Assembly: GCA_016713135.1 (NCBI GenBank)
Contig: JADJPR010000001.1
Span: 62,001-126,000 of the forward strand
Reading direction: 5' to 3'
From: Rhodanobacteraceae bacterium
Lineage (GTDB): Bacteria; Pseudomonadota; Gammaproteobacteria; Xanthomonadales; SZUA-5
DNA: 64,000 nucleotides
A program made the translations under genes and the position numbers. A model generated the notes under the pieces. That model worked only from the letters and a program-made list of their open reading frames with translations. It did no database searches and was not told the DNA's origin. The number at the start of each line of letters is the position of its first letter. Positions within the stretch are counted from its first letter, which is position 1. Of this stretch, positions 10,615 through 19,618 are shown one piece after another.

Positions 10615-11217
10615 CCCGTGCCCCTGCGCGAAACCAAGAAGGACGCCACCCGCCGTGCGCTGGTGCGCGCCGCCAACACGCGCTTCCACCGCGATGGTTT
10701 CGACGCCACCACCATCGACGACATCTGCGCCGACGCGGGCGTCAGCCGTCGCACCTTTTTCCGCTATTTCGCGAACAAGGAAGCGCTCGCCTTCCCGCAC
10801 CGCGCCGAGCGGCTGGAGCGCTTCCTGGAACTGCTCGAAGGCGCGCCGGAACAGGAGAGCCCTTTCGCCAGCCTGCGCGCGATCGCCCAGGTGTTCGCCC
10901 GCGAGTACGCCGCGAACCGCGAGCAGCTGATCGCGCAGCAGCGCCTGATCCAGTCGGTACCCTCGCTGGTCGCGCGCGAACACGAGATCGACCAGGACTG
11001 GGAGCACGCGATGGCGCAGGCCTTCGTCGCCCGCTTCGGCGGCGGCGAACTCGCGCAGCTGCGTGCGCGCATGCTCGCCGGCGCCGCCATCGGCGTGATC
11101 CGCGCCACCATGCGCTACTGGTTCGAGCACGACGGCCGCCCGGACCTCGGCCAGCTCGGCCAGCAGGCGCTGGATGCGCTGCAGGATGGGTTTTTGGGCG
11201 GGCAGCGGGCGGGGTGA
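10603..11217 (+). CDS. TetR/AcrR family transcriptional regulator
   Basis: A 204-residue protein with an N-terminal TetR helix-turn-helix: TTIDDICADAGVSRRTFFRYFANKEAL (about residues 33-59; written here as the motif region, with key residues Ser-Arg-Arg-Thr-Phe-Phe-Arg-Tyr-Phe). The C-terminal ligand domain is divergent, as is normal for the family. The start at 10603 is the first Met before the conserved basic N-terminus (MKKSPVPLRETKKDATRRAL). It is divergent from pfaD with under 60 bp between them, so it probably represses the pfa-like operon and itself, perhaps sensing an acyl-CoA or acyl product. That role is inferred from position only. Confidence 0.88.
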   Translation: MKKSPVPLRETKKDATRRALVRAANTRFHRDGFDATTIDDICADAGVSRRTFFRYFANKEALAFPHRAERLERFLELLEGAPEQESPFASLRAIAQVFAREYAANREQLIAQQRLIQSVPSLVAREHEIDQDWEHAMAQAFVARFGGGELAQLRARMLAGAAIGVIRATMRYWFEHDGRPDLGQLGQQALDALQDGFLGGQRAG

Positions 11218-11228
11218 GGCGCCGATTG

Positions 11229-11417
11229 CGGGTTGTGGGTTGTGGGTTCTGGGTTGTAGGCAGCAAAGCCCTGCACACCGGAAGCCAGTGGGAGCGGCTT
11301 CAGCCGCGATCTCTTCCCGGCGGCCGCCGGAGAGATCGCCGACAAAGTCGGCTCCCACAGGTCCGCGGCCCACGAGCTCTGCTGCCTACAACCCAGAACC
11401 CACAACTCACAACCCAA
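11229..11417. repeat. Inverted repeat with GGGTTGTG arms and inner REP pair
   Basis: The left arm is tandem GGGTTGTG/GGGTTCTG words (11229-11260) and the right arm is their mirror CCCAGAACCCACAACTCACAACCC (ending at 11417). Inside sits a second pair, GTGGGAGCGGCTTCAGCCGC against GCCGACAAAGTCGGCTCCCAC. The same compound element recurs at 28147-28371, and without the inner pair at 35334-35441. Confidence 0.85.
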
Positions 11418-11449
11418 ACCGGTCCCGCCAGCGCACACCATAGCCGCCC

Positions 11450-13006
11450 ATGCCCCTCCCCCACGACAACCGCTTTCTGCGCGAACTCCCCGGCGATCCG
11501 CTAGGCGACAACCGCACGCGTCAGGTGCACGGCGCGCTGTGGTCGGCGGTGATGCCGACGCCGGTGGCCGCGCCGCGGCTGCTCGCGCACTCGCCGGAGG
11601 TGGCGGCGGCCATCGGCATCCCGGCGGACGTCGTCGCGTCGGAGGACTTCGCCCAGGTGTTCGGCGGCAACCGGCTGTGGCCGGGGATGCAGCCGTGGGC
11701 GAGCAATTACGGCGGGCACCAGTTCGGCCACTGGGCGGGGCAGCTCGGCGATGGCCGCGCGATCAGCCTGGGCGAGGTGATCGGCGCCGACGGCGCGCGC
11801 CACGAGCTGCAGCTCAAGGGCGCCGGGCGCACGCCTTATTCGCGCCATGCGGACGGGCGCGCAGTGCTGCGCTCGTCGTTGCGCGAATTCGTCTGCAGCG
11901 AGGCGATGCACCACCTCGGGGTGCCGACTACGCGCGCACTGTCGTTGGTCGCCACCGGCGAGGAGGTGGTGCGCGACATGTTCTACAACGGCAATCCGCG
12001 CGCCGAACCCGGGGCGATCGTCTGCCGCGTCGCGCCCTCGTTCATCCGCTTCGGCCATTTCGAACTGCCGGCCGCGCGCAAGGAGCGCGCGCTGCTGGAA
12101 CGGCTGGTCGATTTCACCCTGGCGCGCGACTACCCGCACCTTGGCGGTACGCCGGAGCAGCGCCGTGGCGACTGGTTCGTGGAGGTGTGCGAGCGCACCG
12201 CGCGGATGCTCGCGCACTGGATGCGGGTCGGATTCGTCCACGGCGTGATGAACACCGACAACCTGTCGATCCTCGGCCTGACCATCGACTACGGCCCCTA
12301 CGGCTGGCTGGAGGATTTCGATCCGGGCTGGACCCCGAACACCACCGACTTCGAGGGCCGCCGCTATGCCTACGGGCGCCAGCCGGAGATCGCGCAGTGG
12401 AATCTGTCGGCGCTGGCCGGCGCGCTCGCATCGCTGTTCCCGGATCAGGCGCCGCTGCACGCCGGGCTGGCCGCCTACGCGCGCACCTTCATGGCCGAGC
12501 AGGCGCGGCAGACCGCGGCTCGCTTCGGCTGGGAAGCGTTCGACGAACCACGCCAGCGCCTCGCGCGCGAGTTCTACGCCCTGCTGCAACGCTGCGAGAT
12601 GGACCTTACGCTGGCCTTCCGGCACGTCGCCGACATCGATCCCGCGGCTCCCGACATCGCCACCTTGGAACCCGCCGTCTATCGCCCGGCGCTGGTCGCA
12701 GCCGAGGCGGGCGAATGGCAGCAGTGGCTCGCCGGCTACGCCGCCAGCCTCGCCGACGACCCGCGCCCGGCCGCCGCAAGGCGCGCAGCGATGGACGCGG
12801 TCAACCCGCTGTACGTGCCGCGCAACTACCTCGCGCAACTGTGCATCGACGCCGCCGAACGCGGCGACCTGGCGCCGCTGCAGGAATGGATCGACACCCT
12901 GCGCAAGCCCTACACCGCCCAGCCCGGCCGCGAGCACCACGCCACCCGCCGCCCCGACTGGGCCCGCGAACGCCCCGGATGCTCGATGCTTTCGTGCAGT
13001 TCGTAG
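11450..13006 (+). CDS. selO: SelO family protein AMPylase (YdiU)
   Basis: This 518-residue pseudokinase-fold enzyme transfers AMP from ATP to Ser/Thr/Tyr of target proteins and is linked to redox homeostasis. Recognised motifs are NRLWPGMQPWASNYGGHQFG (about 72-91), LGDGRAISLGE, LKGAGRTPYSRHADGRAVLR, VPTTRALSLV, the metal/nucleotide site HGVMNTDNLS with DYGPYGWLEDFDP, and a C-terminal Cys-Ser-Ser tail after PGCSML. Animal SelO has selenocysteine at the corresponding tail position; here it is a normal Cys codon. Full length, with no disruption. It stands alone between repeat blocks and has no evident operon partner. Confidence 0.93.
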   Translation: MPLPHDNRFLRELPGDPLGDNRTRQVHGALWSAVMPTPVAAPRLLAHSPEVAAAIGIPADVVASEDFAQVFGGNRLWPGMQPWASNYGGHQFGHWAGQLGDGRAISLGEVIGADGARHELQLKGAGRTPYSRHADGRAVLRSSLREFVCSEAMHHLGVPTTRALSLVATGEEVVRDMFYNGNPRAEPGAIVCRVAPSFIRFGHFELPAARKERALLERLVDFTLARDYPHLGGTPEQRRGDWFVEVCERTARMLAHWMRVGFVHGVMNTDNLSILGLTIDYGPYGWLEDFDPGWTPNTTDFEGRRYAYGRQPEIAQWNLSALAGALASLFPDQAPLHAGLAAYARTFMAEQARQTAARFGWEAFDEPRQRLAREFYALLQRCEMDLTLAFRHVADIDPAAPDIATLEPAVYRPALVAAEAGEWQQWLAGYAASLADDPRPAAARRAAMDAVNPLYVPRNYLAQLCIDAAERGDLAPLQEWIDTLRKPYTAQPGREHHATRRPDWARERPGCSMLSCSS

Positions 13007-13440
13007 CGGGGTCAAACGCGGAGGCGCAGGGCCGCCGACCACCCATTCAACGCAGAGACGCAGAGAGCGCGGAGAGAAGCAGATGCAGGACGGTTTTCTC
13101 TGAGTCCTCCGCGCCTACGCGTTTGACCGGACCGATCGTCACGGAGTCGCCGTCGCGTAGCCCGTTGTGCCGCGCGTTGCAAAGAACCGGACGCAGAGGA
13201 CGCAGAGGAAAAGCAGAGAGAACGCGGAGTAGAGCGCTCGTGGCCGGGAGCGGTGAGCAACGGAACCACCCGGATGCCGATGCCATCCTCCACCCAGGCC
13301 TCCCCCCGAATTCTCTGTGTTCTCTCTGCTTTTCCTCTGCGTCCTGCTCTTCGTCCGTTCGCGACCAGCCCCAATGAGCTGGCTTGCGGGACGCGCTTTC
13401 TCTGCGCCCTCCGCGTCTCCGCGTTTAATCGCCCCGGAAC
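13007..13440. repeat. Nested CGCAGAGGA inverted repeats (no gene)
   Basis: At least two mirrored arrays are present. ACGCAGAGACGCAGAGAGCGCGGAG (about 13050-13075) is opposed by CTCCGCGCCTACGCG near 13110-13125. ACGCAGAGGACGCAGAGGAAAAG (about 13190-13215) is opposed by CTTTTCCTCTGCGTCC near 13330-13350, with an outer GCGTCTCCGCGTTT arm ending near 13430. Nothing here resembles a conserved protein. Confidence 0.75.
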
Positions 13441-13447
13441 TGCCTCG

Positions 13448-14839
13448 TCAAAGCCCGGCAAAGCGCGCGATGAGTTTGGGCGAGAACACCTGGGCGTTGG
13501 GCTTGAGGGTCTGGTCGCGGCGCTTGGCGTCGCGCAGGTCGGCGTCGACGGCGGCGATCAGCCCCTGGTCCTGCTCGCCGCCGCGCACGTAGAGGTGCCA
13601 GCGGGCGGCGGCGCGCAGCAGCAGGGCGTGGGCGCGGGCGCGGTCGTCGGTCAGGCGGTCCAGCTGGTTCCAGCGCGCGGCTTCGGCGTAGTTCGCCGCG
13701 AGGTACCAGCCGACCAGCGTGCGCAGTTCCGCGGGCGCAGGCTTGGGTGCGGCGGCGATCGCGGCGTCGAGGCCGCGGATGGCGCTGGCGGCGCTGGCGA
13801 GCGCGCTGTCGATCGCCTTGGGATCCTTGCCGCCGAGCGCGCGCTCGAGTGCCTGGCGCTGGGCCGCGGCCTGGCTGCGCGCGGCGGCGTCGCTGGCGAT
13901 GCCGGCCTGGCTGGCAGCCGTGAGCCGCCCGTCCAGGCGCGCCAGGGCGTCGTTGCCACGCTTGCGCGCCTGGGCCAGGGTCTGCGCGGCCAGGGCTTCC
14001 GCCAAACCGGCGCTGGCCGCCTGGGCGCGCTCGTCGAGCGACGCGAGGCCAGTGTCGAGCTTGCCGGCGTCCGCCTTGACCGTCTGCAGTGATCTGGCGT
14101 CGCCGGCAGCGCGCGCGCGTTCGAGACTGGCCCCGAGCTGTTGCCGCTGGCTCTTCAACTGCCCGAGTTCGCGCGACAGCGCGCGTGCATCGCCCGTGCC
14201 GGCCAGCGGCGCACTGCCCAGGCGGCCCTCGATGGCGGCGATGCGGCGGTCGCTCGCGGCGAGCGCGGTCTGCACCGGGGCGGTCTGCGCGCTGCCGAGC
14301 GGCGTCACGCCCGGAGCCGGGCGGGTTTCGGCCACGGCGGGCTGGGTGGGCGCGACCGGCGGCCGGGTGGGCTGGGTGGTGGGCTGCGACGTCGGCTGGG
14401 TGGTGGGCTGCGTCCCGGCGGGTGCGGTGGTCGGCTGGCCGGTCGGCGGCGGATTCGCAGCCGCGAGCAGGCGCTGCTCGCAGCCCTTGAGTTGGGTCGA
14501 TTGTTCGCTGGCGAGGGCCGGCAGCCCGGCGACCACGCGCGCGCTGGCGGCGGTCTTGAAGGCACCGACCGCGGCGTTGCAGTCGTCCAGCCGCGCATTC
14601 GCCAGGCCGAGGTAGTAATGCGGCACGTAGGGGATGAAGTTGGTGCCGTAGGTGCGCATGCGCGGAACCGGCGTCGGGTTTTCGGCGATGGCAGCCTGCA
14701 TCAGCCGCCGCACCTCGGCCCAGTTGCCCTTCTCCGCGGCTGCGACGCCGTCCTGGTAGTCCTTCTTGTAGTCGGCCAACGCCACCAGCGGCAGCAGCAG
14801 CGCCAGGACAACCAGCAGCAGGCGGGCGCGCGCACTCAT
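13448..14839 (-). CDS. Secreted TPR-like, Thr/Pro-linker protein coupled to the upstream kinase
   Basis: 463 residues. A signal peptide (MSARARLLLVVLALLLPLVALA) is followed by a TPR-like helical region (DYKKDYQDGVAAAEKGNW..., about 23-130). Next comes a low-complexity linker rich in TQPT/PTTQPT repeats (about 130-190), then an Ala/Gln/Arg-rich predicted coiled coil and a C-terminal helical segment. Its ATG overlaps the kinase TGA by four bases (ATGA, 14836-14839), so the pair is translationally coupled. The kinase has a transmembrane helix and an extracytoplasmic helical domain, so this protein may act with it in the periplasm. That is inference; I do not recognise the family and no enzymatic motif is visible. 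Confidence 0.8.
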   Translation of the reverse strand: MSARARLLLVVLALLLPLVALADYKKDYQDGVAAAEKGNWAEVRRLMQAAIAENPTPVPRMRTYGTNFIPYVPHYYLGLANARLDDCNAAVGAFKTAASARVVAGLPALASEQSTQLKGCEQRLLAAANPPPTGQPTTAPAGTQPTTQPTSQPTTQPTRPPVAPTQPAVAETRPAPGVTPLGSAQTAPVQTALAASDRRIAAIEGRLGSAPLAGTGDARALSRELGQLKSQRQQLGASLERARAAGDARSLQTVKADAGKLDTGLASLDERAQAASAGLAEALAAQTLAQARKRGNDALARLDGRLTAASQAGIASDAAARSQAAAQRQALERALGGKDPKAIDSALASAASAIRGLDAAIAAAPKPAPAELRTLVGWYLAANYAEAARWNQLDRLTDDRARAHALLLRAAARWHLYVRGGEQDQGLIAAVDADLRDAKRRDQTLKPNAQVFSPKLIARFAGL

Positions 14840-17180
14840 CGGAAACCCGCCTGCTTGAGGTAGGCGTCCGCGTCCAGCGCCGCGAAGCGCAGCTCGGCGG
14901 CGCTGACTTTTCCGCGCGCCACCTGCGCCTTGGCGGTCTGCTGGCTGCGCCCGTCCGGACCCTGCACGGTGATCGTGTATTCGCCCTCGGGCAGGGTCAG
15001 CAGCAGCGGGGTGGCGGCGTCCTGCCCAAGCGGCTGCTCGCGGCCATCGCTGCCGACGACCTTGAGCACCTTGCCCCAGGGCACCGCGTCCAGCGCCAGG
15101 CGGCCCGCGCGCGCCGCTTCCTCGGCCGCGCGCTCGCGCGCCAGCGCGGCTTGTTCGGCCGTCGCCACCTTGCCCTCCAGGATGCGCAGCGCGGCGCTGT
15201 CGGGGTAGCGCTGCAGCACCGGGCCCAGCAGCGAACGCGCCAGCGGCAGATCCATCGCCTGGAGGGCGCTGTTCGCTTCGCGCGCGGTGCGGTCGAGGAG
15301 CTGTTCGCGCAGCACACGCTCGGCCTCGTCCAGCCCGGCATAGCGCAGGCTCTCGAGGCCAGCCAGCACCTCGACGATGGTGCCTGGCGTGAAGCGGCCG
15401 TCGCGCAGGAGCTGCTCGATCGTTCCGCGCGTGCGCCCCGCTTGCAGGCGCACGCTGAGCTGGTCGGCCGCGACCGCCGCCGCGCGCGCTGCCGGATCAT
15501 CCGGGAACAGCTCGGCAATGCGGTCGCGCTGCGCCAGCGCGGCGGCCAGGTCGGAGGCCGCCAAGGCCTGCTGCAGGCGCGCATCCAGGCCCTTGCGCAC
15601 GCGCTGTTCCAGCGCCTGGTAGCGCGCGTCCGTGGCGCCGGCAATCGCCGCCAGCTCGGCCAGCCGCGCGCCGAGCTCAGGACTGTCGAGCCCTCCCTCG
15701 CTGGCCAGCAGCGTCTCCAGCGCGTCGCCACGCTGGCGGACGTCGGCGTCGCGCGTCAGCGCGCGCTGGGCGTCGTCGAGTTGCGCCAGGCGCTGCGCCA
15801 GTTCGTCCTCATCGAAGGCCGGCGCGGCCTCGGCGAGCAGGCTGCGCGCGGCGCCGAACTGGCCGTCAGTGGCGACCAGCGCCTGGACTTGATTTTCCAC
15901 CTCGGCGCGCAGCCGCTGGCGGCGCTCGACCACCAGCTTGTGGCTGGTTGACAGCTCCTGCATCAGGTCCAGCGCATGCGCCGCGCTCTCGTTCGGCGGG
16001 CGCACCAGCTTGCCGGCTGCGAGGCGGTCGTCGAACACCGTCGCCAGCGTCTCCAGCAGCGCGCGGTCCTTGTCCGACAGCTCGCGCGAGCCGAAGGCGA
16101 ACCACAGGCCCACCGCCAGCAGCACCAGCAGCGCCGCGGCGCCGGCCATCCAGGCCTTGCGCCGGTCCGGCGGCGGCGGCGGCGCGGGTTGCACCACCGA
16201 CGGCGGGCCGCTGTCGCGCACCATCGGCTTTTGCGGCCGCGGCGTGCGCTTGAGCAGCTCGCGCAGGGTGTCCTCGTCCGGACCATCGTAGGAGAAGCCA
16301 AGGCCGCGCATCTGCTCGGACAGCGGCAGACCCACGTCGAAGCGCAACGCCTGCCGCAGGTCCGCGTTCTCCATCAGCACGGTGCGCAGCGCCACCACCA
16401 CGCTGGCCATGTCCGGCAGGCGCTCGTCGCGGTCCTTGGCCAGCATGCGGTCGATCACCGGCTGCAGGTCGGCGAAGTGCTCGGGCAGTTGCGGGATCGG
16501 CGCCTGCAGGTGCTGCATGCACACTGCGATCGGTGAATCGCCCTGGTAGGGCTGGGTCCCGGTCAGCAGCTCGTAGAGCATCGCGCCGAGCGAATACACG
16601 TCGGAGCGGCCGTCGATCGGCTTGCCGCTGATCTGCTCCGGGCTCATGTAATGCGGCGTGCCGAGGATGTTGTCGCCGGTGATCTCGGTGCGGTCGCCGG
16701 ACAGGTCCCGGGCGATGCCGAAGTCGGTCAGCACCGGGACCTTGCCGCGCATCATCACGTTGGCGGGCTTCAGGTCGCGATGGACGATGCCGAGCGCGTG
16801 CGCCGCGGCCAGCGCCGAGGCCAGCTGTACGGTGACGCCGATCGCCTCGGCCGCGGTCATGCCGCGCCGCAGGTGGTCGCCGAGGGTGCCGCCCTCGATG
16901 TACTCCATCGCGATGTAGGCGACGTTGCCGACCTTGGCGATGTCGTAGATGCCGCAGACGTTCTTGTGCGACAGCCGCGCGAGCATGCGGCCCTCGCGCA
17001 GGAAGCGCTTCTCGGTGCGCTCGCCGGGTCGCCCTCGCGCAGATTGGTGCGCATCACCTTGATCGCGACCTTGCGGTCCAACGAGGTCTGCCGCGCGAGG
17101 TAAACCGTGGCCATGCCGCCGACGCCGAGCTCCTTCTGGAGCTCGTAGCCGGGGATCTGCGGCAGCGGATGGTCCGTCAT
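14836..17180 (-). CDS. Membrane Hanks-type Ser/Thr protein kinase, frameshifted as sequenced
   Basis: The start ATG at 17180 gives MTDHPLPQIPGYELQKELG with the glycine loop GVGGMATVYLA and catalytic Lys41 (VAIKVM). Further motifs are HRDLKPANVM, DFGIAR and GTPHYMSPEQ. A single transmembrane helix (AAALLVLLAVGLWFAFG, about residues 345-365) leads to a large periplasmic region, mostly helical, ending in a PEGA-like beta segment. One base is missing near 17024: the start frame reads EGDPASAPRSA, whereas EGDPGERTEKRFLREGRML continues in the next frame. Adding one C at the CCGGG run repairs it, giving about 781 residues. The break falls between the catalytic Lys and helix C, so if it is real the kinase is dead. 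It overlaps the downstream secreted protein by four bases. Confidence 0.88.
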
Positions 17181-17571
17181 GGTCGGCTCGGCGGGAGACC
17201 CGGCGATGGTAGCCAAGGCATGCACCGCACCGCCAGTTGCATCCGTGGTTGGAGTGAAGCGGGGACGAGAAGCAGAGGCGGGGCAGGGGGAAAGGGATCC
17301 GCCGTGCCGCGGTTCCGGCCCCTGCAGTGGGTTGGGGGAGTTTCGGTCGCCCCTGACGGTGCGCTTGTTGGCGCATCGAACTGGAGGGCGCGAGTGCACG
17401 CAAGAGCCGGTTCGGTGCGAAGGAGCGCGTTGACGTGCCCTCGTGCCCTCCTTTCCTGCGTGGCTTTCACGACAGCCCGATCCGCGCCACAATCGGTGCA
17501 TGCGGCGACGCGGGTCCCCTGCCCCCCGACCCCTGCCCCGCTTTTCGGATCCCCAGCGGAGAGCATCGGCC
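17181..17571. repeat. Intergenic composite of GGGGCAG and GGGCACGAG repeats
   Basis: Between two divergent genes. AGGCGGGGCAGGGGG (about 17276-17290) is mirrored by CCCCTGCCCCCCGACCCCTGCCCC (about 17518-17541). Between them lies the recurring phrase GGTGCGCTT...GCGCATCGAACTGGAGGGC (about 17358-17390) and the half-array GTGCCCTCGTGCCCTCC (17434-17450), also found at 29.7-30.7 and 37.4-37.8 kb. No gene was seen. Confidence 0.7.
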
Positions 17572-19452
17572 ATGCGCAGCTACCTCGCACTCCTGGCAGG
17601 CACGACCTGGCTGCTGGGAGCGGCTTCCCCGGTCGGCGCCGCGGGACATCTCAAGGTCGACGAGCCGGGCTTCCAGATTGCGTTGTCCTCGCAGACCGCG
17701 GGCACCACGCCCGGTTGTGCGGCGGGCTTCTACGCGCTGCGCGTGAGCGATGGCGCCGAGCCCGGCAATGCACCGGGTTTCTATTCGGTCGGGCTGGAGC
17801 TGCAGCAACCGGGCAGCCGGGTGTTCGCCGGCGGCTTCAATTTCGGCGGCCTGGCGGATACCGCGGTGCCGGCCTTCGCGGCGATCTACATCACCAATCC
17901 GGCGAACGAAGCGCAGACCTTGCGCGTATCCGTCAGCGGCACGCGCCCCGGCAGCAGCGCCGATGTGCGCGTGGAGCTGCGCCTGCGCGCGCGTGCGCCG
18001 TCGCCAGAACGCGTGGTGTATGCGCAGACGGCGACGCTGCAGGCGGGCCTGCCATTCACCCGCAGTGTCGCCGTCGAGCCCGGCTTCTATGCCTTCGAGG
18101 TGCTTCCGCTGGATGGCGGGGCCGGCGCGGACGCGCAGCTCGCGATCGGCCTCGAAACCAGTTTCGTGGACCGCCCGGGCGGCGGTTTCCAGGGCGGCGT
18201 CAACTTCGGCGGCTACCACGACGCGTCCGCCGCGCCGGTCTCTGGCTTTGCGGGTTTCTGCCTCGACGACGCCCACAGCGTGAGCGTGCGCACCTTCGGC
18301 CGCACGAGTTTCCCGGGCGTGGGCGCCGGGGACCTGCGCATCCAGCTGGTGCGCGACAACTCAACCGCGGCGGGCGATCTGTTGTACGACTCGAATCCGA
18401 CCGCGCCGTCTGCGGTGCAGGCCACGCTGCGCATCGTCAACACGCTGGACACCCGGCTGTACGCGCCGCGACTCAATGACGTGTCCTGGGCCGATGTCGC
18501 ACCCAAGCAGAGCATCGACCTGGCCTACCAGGGACCTTCGCGCGGGCGCCTGGAATTCCGCGTTGCGACCAGTCCCTTCGGCCAGGCCGTGCGCCTGGTG
18601 CGCAGCGAGGAGATCGTGTTCAGCGCCAATGGCCAGGTGCAGGTGGCCAGCGTGGGCCACAACAACGTCGCCATCGAAACCGCTGCGGGCGCCGACAAGG
18701 CGTTGTCGCCGATTGCGCTGTATTCAGCGGTAATCGATCAGGGCAACCCGGCGCCGGTGCAGGTGCGCATCTTCAACGGGCTCACCGGGCAGGAGGACGC
18801 GCTGGCGATCCCGGGCCTCGCCGGCCCGGTGACCGTGCGCAACAACACGCTGAGCGGCAACCCGCGGGTGTATTTCGTGGTCAATCCCAGCCAGTCGGCG
18901 CGGGTACGCGCGGTGCAGAACGTCACTGGCCTCGTTGCGACCATCCTGCAGCAGAGCTATGCGGACCTGGCTGCCGCGCCAAGCGGCGATTCGGTGGCGA
19001 CGATCACGCCGGAGACTTTCGGACCGACCACCAGTTTCTGCCCGCAGCCGGTGCTGACCGTGCCGGGCTGCGTCGGCTCGGCCACCCAGTTCGCGCAACT
19101 GCTGTCGATGGGCAGCGCCGGGCGCAGCGACAATCTGCTGTTCACGCTGTGCAGCAACTACTCGACAAACAGCCCGAACACGCTCCGGATCAGCCGTTCA
19201 CCGATCATCTGCACGCTGCCCGCGCCGGCGCCCTGCCCAGGCAATTCCGGGATGGACTTCAGCGTCACCCGGGCGTCGGGGACCGTCATCGCCGGGCCGA
19301 CGCCGCTGCAGAACGGTGCCTCAGCCTCGCTGACCCTGAGCGGTCCGGGTTGGCTGCCCGGTGAAAGCTACTGCCTGACGGCGCGCCAGGTGAATCCCTG
19401 GGAGGGCGGATTCAACTACGAGTTCCGGCTGCTCGGGACACCGTCGCTTTAG
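17572..19452 (+). CDS. Secreted protein with a GFQGG-type domain, function unknown
   Basis: 626 residues with a cleavable signal peptide (cut near SPVGAA-G). The first about 230 residues form a domain with phrases FAGGFNFGGL, FVDRPGGGFQGGVNFGGYH and SGFAGFCLDD. The same phrases occur in the C-terminal domain of the 30.7-34.1 kb beta-propeller lipoprotein, so the two proteins share a family I cannot name. The rest resembles a DUF4397-like or immunoglobulin-like beta-sandwich (TLRIVNTLDTRLYAPRLND) repeated about twice, then a Cys-containing C-terminal module. The ATG at 17572 was chosen because the signal peptide starts there. No enzyme signature is visible; an extracellular or surface role is likely. 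Confidence 0.8.
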   Translation: MRSYLALLAGTTWLLGAASPVGAAGHLKVDEPGFQIALSSQTAGTTPGCAAGFYALRVSDGAEPGNAPGFYSVGLELQQPGSRVFAGGFNFGGLADTAVPAFAAIYITNPANEAQTLRVSVSGTRPGSSADVRVELRLRARAPSPERVVYAQTATLQAGLPFTRSVAVEPGFYAFEVLPLDGGAGADAQLAIGLETSFVDRPGGGFQGGVNFGGYHDASAAPVSGFAGFCLDDAHSVSVRTFGRTSFPGVGAGDLRIQLVRDNSTAAGDLLYDSNPTAPSAVQATLRIVNTLDTRLYAPRLNDVSWADVAPKQSIDLAYQGPSRGRLEFRVATSPFGQAVRLVRSEEIVFSANGQVQVASVGHNNVAIETAAGADKALSPIALYSAVIDQGNPAPVQVRIFNGLTGQEDALAIPGLAGPVTVRNNTLSGNPRVYFVVNPSQSARVRAVQNVTGLVATILQQSYADLAAAPSGDSVATITPETFGPTTSFCPQPVLTVPGCVGSATQFAQLLSMGSAGRSDNLLFTLCSNYSTNSPNTLRISRSPIICTLPAPAPCPGNSGMDFSVTRASGTVIAGPTPLQNGASASLTLSGPGWLPGESYCLTARQVNPWEGGFNYEFRLLGTPSL

Positions 19453-19618
19453 CGCCGCTGACCGGGCCGGTCAAACGCGGAGTCGCGGAGGACGCACGGA
19501 GAGAAGCGTCAGGGTCAGGCCGCCTTTCCTCGCGTCCTTGGCGCTGGCGCGACCCGATGAACGCAGAGACGCAGAGAGTGCTCTTCTCCGCGTCCTCTGC
19601 GTCTCCGCGCTGAACAGG
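19453..19618. repeat. CGCAGAGGA-family inverted repeat
   Basis: Left words (CAAACGCGGAGTCGCGGAGGACG, about 19472-19494, and AACGCAGAGACGCAGAGAG, about 19561-19579) are opposed by CGCGTCCTCTGCGTCTCCGCG (about 19589-19609). This lies between two convergent genes, where a hairpin could also terminate transcription. Confidence 0.7.

Noticed and set aside
12970..13006. Selenocysteine in SelO
   Set aside because: The C-terminal position has a normal Cys codon and no in-frame TGA precedes the end of the gene.
15151..15951. 266-codon plus-strand frame over the kinase periplasmic domain
   Set aside because: Antisense, no RBS, amino-acid composition typical of shadows in this genome.
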